Shown here: piece by piece, positions 42,959 through 57,300 of the stretch | Layout of the letters: every line of letters begins with the position of its first letter | Numbering within the stretch: position 1 is the first letter of the stretch | DNA from: Isoperla grammatica | Taxonomy: Eukaryota > Arthropoda > Insecta > Plecoptera > Perlodidae | Assembly (NCBI GenBank): GCA_945910005.1 | Contig: OX246746.1 | Location: 13,869,726-13,933,725 of the forward strand | DNA length: 64,000 nucleotides | Direction of reading: 5' to 3' | The notes under the pieces: model-generated | What the model was told of the DNA's origin: nothing | Seen by the model: only the letters and a program-made list of their open reading frames with translations | Databases searched by the model: none | Position numbers and translations under genes: made by a program

Positions 42959-45900
42959 GTTGCCTATAGTAAAGGGGCAGATAATGGAAGTTTGTAACTC
43001 TAGCCTTAGTCTCTATGTCTTGAATTGCGTGTAGATGAAAGGTTCAGACTTCTCGTGCCTCAGCTATACAATAGAATGCAACCGCTTGGCAGCAGCAGCC
43101 GTTATTACCCCTATCCCACTCCTCTGAGGATTCATAGTACTTACCTCTGTTCACACGGGGTACTTTAGAAACGTCCGATTTCAAATGCTGCTCAATCTTG
43201 ACAGGTGGCGCTTTCAAACACATATTTCTGAGGTATTTGTCAAGGTGTATCGTAACTTTAACTGTGCACGATTATCAGGATTTGTTTGTAGATTGATTGA
43301 TTGATTGTCGTAGATGATTGATGCCAGAGTACATGCTCAACTGTAGTTGGGTTCTTCACATTGTATGTTTGTAATCCGGTTATCTTATCTTATGGTTTCT
43401 GGCCACACGGTATTTGAAAAAACATTGTTTAAATGACACATTCAATTTTGAATACAACTAAACCTTGATTGGTTCATTGTCTTGGATTGGTATTTATTGC
43501 TAATGGAATTTAATGAACCGATATATGCAGTGTAGATATGCTGGTAACTGGTTGGGTGAGTGTAGTACGATTGTTAACGAATATAGTTGATCAATTTGTG
43601 CCACAGAAAAAGTGATATTATTCCCATATTTAATTTATGTTTATAACTTTTGAAAAAATTAGTCATGTTTATGGCATTTTTGTTAAAAAGATGAATATAT
43701 GTTTGAAGTGAAGGATAACTTTCTACATATTATATTTACAAAACAGATTCGAAAACTTAAAAGGATATTTTTCTTGTAATACGATTCTTCATGTCACGAT
43801 TCTTCATTATCGCTGTTTACCAAACATCTTCATTCACCTGGTTAAGTAACATGGTACATACACTGAACTATAGGTGTGTGTAATGTGATAAGTGCAATGT
43901 AATGTTAAACTCATAATGCAATTTTTGAAACAAATTTATTTCAACAAAGTGGGCCTACAAATTCACAGATGGAAGCTACTCCTTACAATTCATATTATTG
44001 TTTTGGAAGAAATCAATCGAAATAATGTCTCCCAATAATCACCAAGGTTGTTAAAAGATGGAAAATTGTCATTCTAAATAAGTGCCAAAACAGTTATTTG
44101 ACCGACTATTTGTTTGTGCATTTTGGCATAGGTAGGTTATCAGATTTTAAAATTTAAAGAGGAATATACTTCAGGAATGCAAAGAGGTAAACACTAGGAT
44201 TTATGCCGACATGCAAGCTAAAGTTGGCCACCAGTAGTCCCCAAGCAAGGATTCAGCTACATAGCTATAATAATAAGAGAGGAAAAGTACAAAGAGGGCA
44301 GAACCAAGTTTTGTGCATTTGTGGTTGAAGTATTAGAATATGATTCAACACTTGAAAATGTAGGCTTTAGATTTTGGTTATGTGACATCATCAGAGTTAT
44401 GACAGCTACAAAATAAATCTCTGTTAAAAGACATTTTGTAAAACAGAACAAAATCTGTTGTATTTCAATGATTACACATAAATAAAAACTAGGAAACAAA
44501 TCTTACAAAACTAAGAAATGTAACAAAACATTTTAATCACGAAATTTTTAAACCCATGTGTAAACAGATAAATGTATGTAATCATCACACTGTTATCAGT
44601 GTTAAAATATTGTAAATAGCTATCCTCAAATGTGCCACTTTCTACATAGTTCATTACCGCTCAAATTCAGACATGTCTTTTTTGAAACATTAATTAATTT
44701 AGGTTTCTTGGAAAACTTAAAGGTAGGCTTAGATATATTAAATAACAATATAGGTAATATATTTTATTATAACAAATTCTTTCTTGCCAACAAATAGCAA
44801 AGATAAAATGATAGAAGCATTTTCTTACAATAGGGAAATTGATTTTATTAGTAAAACCAAGCAATTGCTTTGGTGAATTAATTTGTAATATTGCTACGAC
44901 GACGTCAGATGTTTTCCATTTCTACAAAAACACTGAGTTGAAAACACAATTCCAACTTTAAGGTGGTTTAGTAGGCACTTTAGAAATAAGAGAATAAGTC
45001 GCACAACACAAATTCAAAACACAATAAAACGAGTTAGTTGTCACAAATATATTCCCATCTATCTAAAGAATGAGTGAAATCTCAATTTAACTTCATGACC
45101 TAAAACCATGTTAAATGTAACAAGAATAATTTCGTAACAATACCAATGCTAAAACAATCTATTTTAGCAGAAATACAAGACAAAAATGAATTTCCGAAAT
45201 CGTTCCACAAGTCTAGTGTCAGGATCCACAAAGAAGTTTACAATTCAGCCCGCTTGTCACAAGTACTATGCCTGTGATAATTGGCTTACAGAAATGTATA
45301 CAATAATCATCCATGAAGAGCACTTGATCAACAGACTTGAGTCTGAGTGAAACGAGGTAATGCTGCACGTATGAAGGGATATTGAATTGAAAGTTAATTT
45401 GGAAGAAATGTTTGCAAGATGGATATAGTTATGTTCGTTTTCAAAATATTTAGGTTACCATGTATCCGTGTACAGCATTATATTCCGCACTGTTGTTGCG
45501 CATAATAATCATTTTACTCTACTATTGCAATACATTTTCTTTATAAGGTGTTCCAAGCTTTTATAAAACTTTTGAAAATCTTGCTTACTATATTCTACAG
45601 TATATATCCAAACAAGAAAAAGTTAGCAGGAAACCATAGTCAAGACAATTATTTTGCTCTTCATTTTAAAAGACAGCAACTGACTGGCAAATGAATGGTT
45701 TTAGAATTTAGCATACTTACAACAAAATTTTGAGCATGGCAACCTATCAGTGTGCTCGATTTTCTGACAAACTAAACTGAAACCAAAACTAATAAAAAAG
45801 AAAGAATTATAACAACAGTGAATTTGATTTGATGTGTCTAAATATAGTAAAATCCAAGCAAATTTGTCTGGTTAAGCATCGAGTTGAGAATAGAATACTG

Positions 45901-48089
45901 AATTGCTTTTAGAAATTAAAACAAAAAAAGGAATGTGAACAGCATTTACACTGCTACCAAATTTGATAATAATTATGGTTTAAAAAAGAAAGCATGCCAG
46001 CCAGCTAAACAGGTTTTTATTACCAAGAGCTAGACCTGGGACTCGGACTACAATTATTGCCTCTCGACCAGGTTAAGGAGGGATTGTTGGTGCTTTAGTT
46101 CCTACGCACCCTGTTCTAGTACATACCTTTGAACAAGATTATTTCAATCCAGTGCCTCTACCAAAGTACTTGGTTGCTGCCACTGTATTTTTCACATATA
46201 AGAGTATCAAATTTGGGGAAAAGTACAACTTGTGTGTTTCTCATCAAACATACACTAAACAACTTATACCAATTCACAGCAAGTTGCTGTTCACTATTAT
46301 TATTATTTATTATTAATTAATGTCTATTACCATTTTATCCCTCACTAGTTACGTCACTAGTAGAGCACGTGCCAACAAAATACAAATGCCCACTCAATTT
46401 TGAAACTTCTTTTAAAATTAAATTAAATTCGATATGTATCTATTCAGAAAGCATGTACCAGCACATTTTCTGCTTGCCTGTTTCCAAATTTAGGTTTATG
46501 TGAAATTTGGATTTGCACATTTAAAATGTTGATTGAAAACCCTGTAACTAATATTTTTCTTTTGTGTGATTAAGACAAACTTTTACTCTTGCCCTATCCA
46601 TCAGCCATCACCATACATTTTCAAAGCAATTCATGAAATAATCAAGTAAAACTAGCACTTTCAGATAAATTTTGTTGAAACGTAAGCTGTTAGCTTCTTT
46701 GTGAATCACTCCCAGATATCTAGAAGTACTACTAACACCTTTTGGTTACTTCCTTCATAATATAATGAGCGATCAGAATCACCAAATCTTGTGTTTGCCT
46801 TGATTTCAATAAATTAAGTTTACACTTTTATTAACGTAATGATCAAACTTCAAAATTCGGTTTCATGAATCACAAATACTTTTTTACCTGTTCTCTCATC
46901 TCTTCTAACAATCTAACTTATTCACAATAAATTGCATGGCCTTGCCACACAAGAAAAGTTAAAATGCCTCAATGCATTAAAAGTGGTCACTAAAGAAACG
47001 AATCCACACCAGGATTAAGACTTTTGGCAGTGATACTGGCCTCACCCTTATAACAATATTTAGATGTTGGTTCACTAGAGGTTATCTTAAAATGTCACTT
47101 GAGAAGTGTGTACTTAAAATTAATAACAAAGGTCAATAGAACTGACCGATTCAGAAAATATGTCATATTGCCATTAGAAGTGCGTTATTTTTTTTTACAT
47201 CGACTCGACTGTTACAAGTGACACAAATTTATCCATTATTATTATGTAAAGTATAAAAAGAGGAAAGGAACATAAATCCTTGGAAAAACAATGTGGTTTA
47301 AGATGGGCAGTGTTTTTTAGAACTATCTGAAATCTGCACAGAAATAGAGATTGCATGGAAGATGTCTTGCAAGACATAAATATTAAATAGAGGACACAAG
47401 TTTCAAGGGTAGCCTACGTGTATGTGCAGCTCTGCTACCAAGAGATGTACCGAGCCCACATCTGACCAAGTATATAGCCAAAGTACACAAGTACTGTACT
47501 GTTGTGGTGTACAAGATTGCCTTAAAAATATTTGATGTATGTATTTCTTTTTGGCCAAGTATTTCAGAAATGGTATAAAACTAGTTACTTCCCTGTGTCG
47601 GAAATCAATCCTCTTTCGTGTTACGAGTTTAAGATCTACGGAACTCCATCGTTAGGAATTGGGAGATATTTCTTCAATGAAGAATGTAGGAAAAGATTGA
47701 CAATCAGTCTATATGGAGTGTACAGGGTAGACAAAACATTAAAAGAGAATAATTTCAACACAACACCGTACCTTGTTTTACACCATTTCTAAAATAAGTT
47801 CACTTGAATTGAAAATGCACTTGCGTGACTTGTGCATTGTGTTGGACTAATGGAGCACTGGGGCATACACTGGTGGCATAACAAAATGTAAACATCAAAC
47901 AATGCCAACTCAACAAAGATCAGGTTGTCTCTGAAAACAAACAATACTATTGTATGTTCACATTATGAGTTAATAGGCCAACTATTAGAAAAAGTTGTGG
48001 TATTTATTTCTAAAATATACTTTTCTTTGTTTATGTTGTTGCTCATCTGTTGAATTATAACAGTTTTGCTTGGATCCCAAAGGCTGGAT
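42959..48089. other. long AT-rich intergenic stretch, no gene recognised
   Basis: About 5 kb without a recognisable coding region, RNA gene or obvious repeat family. The frame at 47532-47792 (+) gives an unremarkable 86-residue peptide with no known domain. The right end is the 3' flank of the myosin gene on the minus strand. Confidence 0.5.
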
Positions 48090-48095
48090 TTTATT
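48090..48095 (-). terminator. AATAAA candidate for the myosin gene
   Basis: TTTATT on the plus strand is AATAAA on the minus strand, about 170 nt after the myosin stop codon. It is the first strong hexamer downstream of the stop that I found. Another lies at 48003-48008. Confidence 0.45.
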
Positions 48096-48265
48096 GACAG
48101 TTAGAAATATCACGTTTATCTTTTGAATCATTTGCAACCGTATGTAACTTGGCAGCATAAGCCATTTTTGGCACAAACTGGTTCTTGATGCACTTTAATT
48201 TAAAAAAATCACAATTCATGCATTTCAATCACTTGTGGGATCACTGGGCATGGTGTTGCAAATAC

Positions 48266-48389
48266 CTAGACCAGCACTTCCATCTTGTTTCCTTTGCGGA
48301 CGATGCGAATCTGCCCGGGAGCCACTTCGGGCAGGCCAATACACTTGAAGGCAAACATTACCGTTTGTTGGCCGAAGTTGGCTTCAAAC
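48266..48389 (-). CDS. myosin I last exon: end of TH1 and stop
   Basis: It encodes [20 protein letters not shown] and on to [18 protein letters not shown]. The acceptor is TTTTGCTAG. It completes the codon GA|G left open by the exon at 49248. Confidence 0.92.
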
Positions 48390-51300
48390 CTAGCAAAACA
48401 AACCACCAATTACACAATGCAGTTAGACTATGATATCTGAACACTGTTATACCAACCAGTCCACTTGAATAATGGCAGCGACAAAAATGAACGTGTACAC
48501 ATGTTCCTAAAGCAAAAAGTGTAGTTTTATCTTCAACAAATAACAACACACCAAAGCTTTTGACACCTCCATCCCTGTATTATTTTTGTTAAGCATTATA
48601 TTAACTATATTGAAAAAAATACAGAACATGTAAAGCATTGGTTAATTAATTAAAGTCCACTTATTTACTTTTAAGTTCCAGTCCCCTCCTTTTTGCTCTT
48701 ACTTGTATAGTAACCCTAGTACCAGCCGTTTAGAACACCAAACATGATATCCTGACTAAGTGGACAAAACATCACAAACTTTATTTGTCAACAAAGACCA
48801 TGTAGACCTAGCTAATATTGAATCAAATTAGACTAAAATGCAGTGGTGTAAGCTGATTATCATCGACAGCATGTTAACACTAGTGTGTACTATGTATAAC
48901 TAAAACAACTTAACAAAATAAAAGTAACATAGGCTAAACAACTTCATGGGCAAGTCATCATAGTAAAACATGGTAGAAAAGAAAGGCCTTGGATGAGATG
49001 AAAGGAGACAGTAGGCAAGAGGAGAGCAGAAGAGGGAGGTGTGAGTTTATTGGATGAGTTAACTGAAATTTATTGGAGCCAAACTGAACTAGAGGCAGGA
49101 AACAGGCTTAATGATAATACATCACAAGTCTTGACTGACCTACCTACTTTTGAAAGAAAAGCTGCTGGAATCAATCAATCAATCCTTTATCAAAAAATTT
49201 ATTCTCCAGCCTATTGGCCTCTATTGATAAGATAGAAATAAACTTACTCTGTGCTGATATTGACTTCTGGTGGTTTTCCAACAGCGTTCTGGACGACTAG
49301 AAACAGCTTGGTGACAATCTCGATGACATGCCCAGTTTGAAAGACAAAATCCCCCTTCTTTTTGCCCAGATCGCTCTGAAATAAGCAGCCGGGAATGTTG
49401 TCCTTGACGTCGGCAACGGGACTAGGCTAAAACCAACAATCTACTGGTACTATACTACACCTACACACCTAGCAAGCAATAAGGACAAGTTACTACCCTA
49501 GTTTCTATCAGGGTGGTACACAAAGTATTTTATACAGGGGCAGACTGGGACGCAACAGTTATTACACAAAATACGGGGGAAAAATAAAAAAATTACTTTT
49601 TTGTAGTGTCCCCATGTTTACATGTGGAGTGGGTTTTTGTAATTACAATATGTAGCCTATGTATTGAAAGTTGAAATTATTATTACTTTCTTGTATTGTC
49701 CCCTTGTTTGCATGTGGAGTGGATTTTTGTAATTACAATATGTAGCCTATGTATTGAAAGTTGAAATTATTACCTAGTTAGTTTTTTACAAAGCACGAAA
49801 TACCGGTAATTCAATAGTATCACTATAACATAAGTATTGCTTTAAATAACATAATTATGTGCACTTGTGTTACATATGTACTACATACAAGGACAAAGTA
49901 TTTGCTGAGTATTTTAAACACTGATTTTAACAACAGGTAGGATTTGGGCTTTTGAAGCATTGAATTCACTTGAATTTACATATTCAGTAACAAATAGTAT
50001 AATGGCTGAAACCAGAAAGGTACGATCACAGACCTGATTAACTATGTAGTCATTATAATAATATGTCGGTCTTATCTTTTCAGTTTGAACTGGATTTGGC
50101 CACTGACCAAAATGATAATGCAAATTACCATGTTTAGTCTAAGTACTAGATTGTAGCTAATGGTAGTCAGCTAAATTCTATGAACTTTTATTAAGCTACA
50201 GGATCGTTTAAGCTACAGTCTATGACTGCTACGTCACGTAAAACAAAACTATCAGTTAATAAATCTTTGACAGTAGGTACATGCATCGACACCACTGGGT
50301 TACATAATTAACCAAATGTATTAGGACTCAAATAGGATGTTTTTGAACTTGAACATTTAAACATGTTTAGTTCTAAATGAATTGACCTAAATAATTTACC
50401 TCCTTGAACAGACTCAATGCCATGTTTGATAATCGATAATTGTTACTAAGTAATGGCAAACTAATATTATTTGCTCAAAACAATTTCACTTCATTAATCC
50501 ATCAATTTCTACTTACCTAATTTGACATCCAGCCTACTGATAATTATGATTTGACTAGCCTATAATATATATAATAGAATAGTCTAACTAAATACATAAG
50601 TATTATTATTACAGAACAATATCAATGAAATAATGCAGTGGTGGGATCAGTAACTTTTTCGTCATTGCAACAAGAAATTATAAATGTGGTAGTTAGTGTT
50701 ATTCAACAATAAAGACGTTCCACAGCAATTGTGTGGATGCTTAACGTCATTTCCCGAGTGGCTCCAACTCACTCATCAATGACGTCAGCATACACAAAGT
50801 TGCTCTGGAACCACTTTAGTTTCCTTAATATCAATATCAATTTAGGCTGCATTTTACCGACCACATCACAATATCATATCTTTAAAAAAGTTACCTCAAC
50901 ATTGACATATTATATTACCTATTAATGCAGTAATAACATGAACAAAATACGTATATATGGGATGTAAGCAGCAAATAGTTGCTCACTTTCTTAAAGCATT
51001 CAGCAGGCCGGGATTCTGTAGTACGTATACTAGTACAGAGAGGGAAAGGAGAAGAGTGATTGAGTCTTTAAGTTAGCGAAACAGAGAGAACACGCACGAT
51101 GCCTAAGGCAACTGTTCAAAACTGACAGTCTTAAACTAGTACACACTACTGTACTGTAAGATAAAGGAAACAATACTAAGAGAAGGAGAAAAGGGGAGGG
51201 GGAGATTTGCATAGACAAACTACAGTAATGTACTACGTTAATCAATCAATCTCCTCTTTCTCTCTCTCTCTATAATTTGGCCAGTGTAGACCCACAATAT

Positions 51301-54300
51301 TATGCTATAGAATGATTAAAAATAAAATGATTAAATCGAACTTAGGCGACAAAATCCTGAAACAGTCGAGTGTCTCAAGCCACTCTGAATACGAGCATTT
51401 ATATTCAAACTTTGGTCGGGTAAGACCTCCAAGGACAAAATCATTAACGAATAGTTACGGGCGTACGAACAAAGAAAATATGGATGAAACCGCCGAAATA
51501 TAACATTTACCGAATAAAACGTTTCAAATTCATGAATAAAATTCTCTTTCTAAATGGAAACAATTTTTTATGGACTTTTATAAACTGGTACTTACCGCTC
51601 GTACATGGAAGACGGCTACGTCGTCAAGGTAGGGACTGAGAGAGAGTCTATAGATCTCTGCCGCCGGAACCCGATACTTGACCTGCAATGTCCGCTGGTC
51701 CAGAATCAGCATGGAACTAGTCGACAGCACAAACAGGATCGGCACAAACTGGCAACACACATTAACAATTAGGTTGAAAAGAGAACGCGGGACTTGCAAA
51801 TTATTTTGCATCCCTAACTGCCAGCTGAAATCGGCAGTTTCACAGGGTAGATCAACATACAGCCTTAAAGTTTCAAGATTAAAGAAATATGAGACTACAA
51901 ACTGACAAATATGTATTCTATTTCCCATTAAATAAGCCTTTTATGCTGAGCCAAAGACACTACCTGAAATTTTGCAAAGTCAAAAATTGTGTGTGAAATT
52001 AATGAATAGATTCCAAAACATAAATATAATTCCACTAGAAAAACTCTGCTTGCACAGTCTTAGCAAGCAATTGTTACAACTTGTTTATGAATGAATGTGT
52101 GTGCTATGTGTATGCTGTACTGTTACCAAAAACCATCAGAAGTCTGTGTTTAAAGCTAATAGAAGTTGAAGAGTTGCACTTATGAACAGTTCAATGAATT
52201 TCAGACCCTTGTACCCACGAAAGATCATTGATCACCGTTACTTCGTAACAACTCACCTTTCCGCTAGAACGAGCTATTTTGTTGATTATGTCTGCAAACA
52301 CTACATATTGGTCATTTGTTTCTACACAGGTTTTCTTCCACTGCACGTTCTGCCGAAGTCGAACATAATCGCCGAGAAACGGATGCGAGACACTTCTTGG
52401 GTACGAGGCTTTACGCTCCTTGAAGATAATACTAGCGGTAACCTTCTCTCTCAAGCGATTGCGGGCCGTTTGATCGAAACGTAGCCGGTATTTGTGACAC
52501 TGAAACAATTTCAAACAAACATCTTTCGTGTGACTATTTCTGTGAGTCAGCCTATGGATACAATTTACAAACAACCATGTCACAGAACATGAGAGCATTA
52601 TTTAGGAGTCGTAATTATTACGTTTAGCGAAAATAATACTTTTATTTATTTCACGTTCTCTTTTGCTGAGACACTAATTTATGTTTATACACTGATTGTA
52701 GACTACTTTAGTACTAATAACCTCAGTGGGTTAAGTTGTGCTAGAATTCACATTACAGAATGAAATTATGAAATCCATTATATCTATTATTATATAAAAG
52801 TAGGCCTAAATTGTAGGTAAATAGTTTTTAAGTACATGTACCCCTAGTTAGGTAGTTATCTAAGCCAAATGGGTCTACAATGGGAAACTTTTTCTAAAAC
52901 AAAATTGTTGTAAAAATGTGTCGTTATACTTGTGACCCTCCTATTTAAAACAAAGTTGTTTCGCGCCTGCTGAAAGATTCCAGCGACAAATTGGACGGTG
53001 ATAATTACTTTGTTCGAGAAGTTGAAAGTGTGCTTACCCTCCACTTGTGATGTATCCTTCTAAGCAATAGACTGGTCTCTGCCAGGCGTCTGTAGCAAGG
53101 CGGCCAAGCCCTACTCACGGGAGAATCACTGTCTGCGGGCAGTTCGTACGCTAGCCGCATGAGAAACTGTCGCTTCTTCCATCGCACGTAGTGCCTCTGA
53201 ATAACACCCACAGCCCATTCTACTTGCTTCCGTCGTTTCAACACCCTATATTCTTCACGAGCCTGAAAAAGGTGAAAACGTGTTAACGTAACTTCATGCA
53301 TATCTATTTAACCTTTAAGGATGCACAGGAGTGACAGGACAACCATTTTTAGCATTTGGAGTTTGGCGTATGAACCTATGCATCTAAAATTCTGCACAGT
53401 TCCTAAGGATGTACAAATTAAGGCTCTGATATGTGCACATCTAACAACAATTATCACATGAAAATTACGGTTAACGAGTTTAACGAATTTTTTCAAATGC
53501 CTAAAAACAGTATTTTGACTAGGGATGTCAACGATTACGATTAAATCGATTCGATTAATCGATTATTAAAAAAAAAATCGATTTTAAATTTTCGCGCTTT
53601 TTTAAATTTAGTTCTCAAGATCTGCCGCCTATTCGAGCGCGAGCGCTAGCGCTAGCATCGCTATTGCTCAGTTTCATTTACAGTAGGCCTAGGCGGGCCT
53701 AGGCCTAGGCCTAAGAACAGCAACAGCATAACTTTGCGTCATAATTTGAGCCGAATTTCCAGTCATATTTTAATAGCTGTGTCTAGTCCCCTACCCTAGA
53801 CCCAGCATTCGACGCCTACGATCTATAAAAATACGAGTTGTTATGTTTGTTCACAAATAACAAGAAAAGTAAGGTTAGAAAAGTCGCTACGATTTTTAGT
53901 TCACATCACGTAAATTTTAATTACGCTGCACATGAAAATAATAATATTACGACGCATATTCAGCATACTTAATTACTTATTGGTTAAAAAAAAACGGGAA
54001 GTGAATAACTACAGCCCTTCAGGCCTAGCTAGGACAGAAATTATCGTCGAAATCTTGGACAGAACATAACAAAAATACTCCGTGACGTAAAATATATCGA
54101 TAGTCGAAAAGAAGTCGAATTGCGAACTCGTGGCTTGCGCGGGCAATTCAAACCAACCGAAACCAGACCGAAGTTTGGAAGAAACTTGCTACTATACCGA
54201 CATTTAACAAAACGATTAAAATCGATTAATAATCGATTATGGAGGTGAAAGTGAATTCGATTATCGATTATAATAATTTAATCGTTTGACATCCCTAATT

Positions 54301-57300
54301 TTGACTATTTTGAAACTATTTAATAATCAAAATGAATAAATATCAAAACCCTTATTTCAATCATAATGTAAAAATTCATCCTGAAAGCAGAAAACACTTA
54401 GGCCTAAAAGTCAAAAGCATCCTGTGAAGTCTCAAAACTAAATTTTTTTAACTCATTTTGAAAATACTCTTTGTACAGTATGTATGTATGTATGCATGTA
54501 TGTATGTATGTATGTATGTATGTGTGTATGTATGTATGTATGTATGTATGTATGTATGTATGTATGTATGTATGTATGTATGTATGTATGTATGTATGTA
54601 TGTATGTATGTATGTATGTATGTAGGCCTATGTATGTATGTATGTATGTATGTATGTATGTATGTATGGATGTATGTATGTATGTATGTATGTATGTATG
54701 TATGTATGTTCAATGGTTCAATGTATGTTTTAGTATATGTTCAATTAACATTAGAATTGAATGCAAACAAAACAACATCTAACAATCTAGTACTTGACAC
54801 ACCAGGAAATTAAAACTAATATGAGAACGACTGCAAACATTTACCAAAATAAACAATGCTACTTTAGGATATGCCAACACAACCACACAATCTACACAGT
54901 TTAGTAGCTAATAATTGTATTTCTATCAGTAGAGCATCAATACACTATTCGGAGGCCTAGTCTTACTTGTGTGGGGAAATTTGTAATTTATTAAGATTAC
55001 ATGTTTAAAATACAACATACCTACATATTACATATAGCCTTTACTACCCAATACCATTAGAAAGGTGAAAAACCCATTATGTTATTACGTAATATGGTGG
55101 TCAACTACACTCAAAGCTGTAGGACTAAGTTCCAAGCTATGTAAACTCGGAAATCAACTGGTTGACCATGTGGAACATTACCACCCAACTATTTTGGTTC
55201 AATTTAATTAACCAATCATTGGGCAACATACGTTGATGAGAAATAATCATCAGTAACCATATCGGATAAAAAACGAGTGCAGAAGAATTTGTTAAATGTG
55301 TTCCCACACCTACCCTTAATTTATTTATGCCACATACTGTATACTTGCTGATATATATCAATCTAGGGCAGTCAAGATATCGTCTTAATCAACATCTCTT
55401 CTAGTAAGTTTGTGTGTTTGTGATTGTGCAAACCTAGCATCATTGCTTTGCATTGCATATTTTAAACTACTGAACAAGTTATTTGTAAGTTCTAGACTTG
55501 AAACTAGACTGTGTTTAAGTTTGAGCATGTTATGCAAAGCTAATAAGTAATAATAATACAGTAATATATGGAGTGGCGTAGGAATGAACCTGAAGAGGTG
55601 TTGTTGACATTTATGTCGACGAGTGTACAATACGCAACAAAAGTAGACCACTGGTATGACAGAACCTTTCTAACCTTTCTTTCAGGATTCAGTTCCATTA
55701 CTTCTTGTCTTAGGAATAAGTAAACAGTGACTTTGGAGCCGTCCTAGCAACGAAGCACTTAATAAATTCAAAGTTGTTCTGAATCGGCCTTGTTGATTCT
55801 GACATTTGTCCGCAGGTGTTCGCACTGTCCAATCACTGATTCATATGTTTCGTATTTGAAATATCGATCTTTGATTGGTTACCGCTCACTCGTCGACATG
55901 GAGTTCGGAGCCTACAGGGTTGGTTTAGTCGCTTTAAATTAAAGTCCCCCACTGCAAATCAGTTTCGTTACTGAGTGGGTAGACTCTTAATGTGAATTTA
56001 TTTATTTTATTTATTTGCACTTTACCACCTCTTCTGCACTTATCATGTCATCCAATATGCCCAATGATTGTTGTTACTCATCTACAAATGTGACTTGATG
56101 TTTAATAGACGATAGGGATTGAGACTAAACAATAACAAGGCAAGAGCACAATAAATGTCTGGGTGAAGAAGGTTTCTGTGCTACATAATATGATGGCAGC
56201 TGTACATCTAAAGGTAAATCAAATAGGGGTGTGGTTTCATTATTGTAGGCATATGAGTACGACTTGTTCTAAAATACTGATACCACGTGAATTACATACC
56301 ACCCTATATAAACACCACAAATGCCTCCTTCCTTGGTATGTGATGCCAAATCGACACTCCTGCATTCAAAAGGCACATTAATCAAACATGCATTAATTTA
56401 GAGCATTCACAGTACATTCTATACTTACACTAACACCTTCATTATTCTATGAGATGCAAAATTGATCAGCATGTATGAACAAAACAATTGTATACGTAAC
56501 AATTGTTGTACATGTAGGTCCGTAGTTGTCCCAAGACTACCTTACACATGCTTTCGTCACAGGCGACGGGTTCGTAGCCAATCAGCGATCGGTACTATTT
56601 GCGTGGGTGTGTCTCGGGCGTTTTGCTGGTTGGCTACGAGTGCCTCGCTTGGGACGAAAGTATATGTAAGGTAGTCTTGGGCCAAGTATATTAGGGCGCC
56701 GTTTGATGTGAGGGACAAAAATACCACAGAGATGTGTGTAGACATGCCTTAAGCTGTTAATCAAAGGTATGTTGTGATGTTTTGAATTTTCAGTGGGACA
56801 GAGTTCAAAATTATCATACAAACACTAGTTATTGGCCGTGCTACCCCTACAAAGACAAAAACAAACTTCATAGGCCTACACAGCAACCAAGTACAGTAAC
56901 ACGATTTATGCAAGGCACCACAGTCTGAGAATGAACGATTAGAAAAACGTAACTATAGATAGGGGATAGGGGACAGATTTGACAGCACATGAGAATCAAT
57001 TGAAACAATGAGTATTACTTTTGGGGTAGAGAAAAAAAACAGTTTATTGTCTGCTGTCCAATCTGACACATAAACATTCAGGAGACTATTTTCTACTACC
57101 CTAGTGTAAACACATTTGCACAAAATTGAAGCCCAATATTTAAAAACAAAGGGCAGTTGTACAATGACAATCGTGCAAGAGTGAGGTCAAGCACAATGCA
57201 TATGGAGCAGTAGGAACGGGAGTCCAAGTTGATCGCATCCACAAGAAGCGAGATAGTAAGCTTACCTTCCAACTCCTCCAAGCGGAGGCAATTAAAATCT

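Noticed and set aside
54453..54813. Ile-His-Thr-Tyr and Met-Tyr-Val-Cys repeat frames
   Set aside because: Artefacts of the (TATG)n tract, which reads open in several frames.
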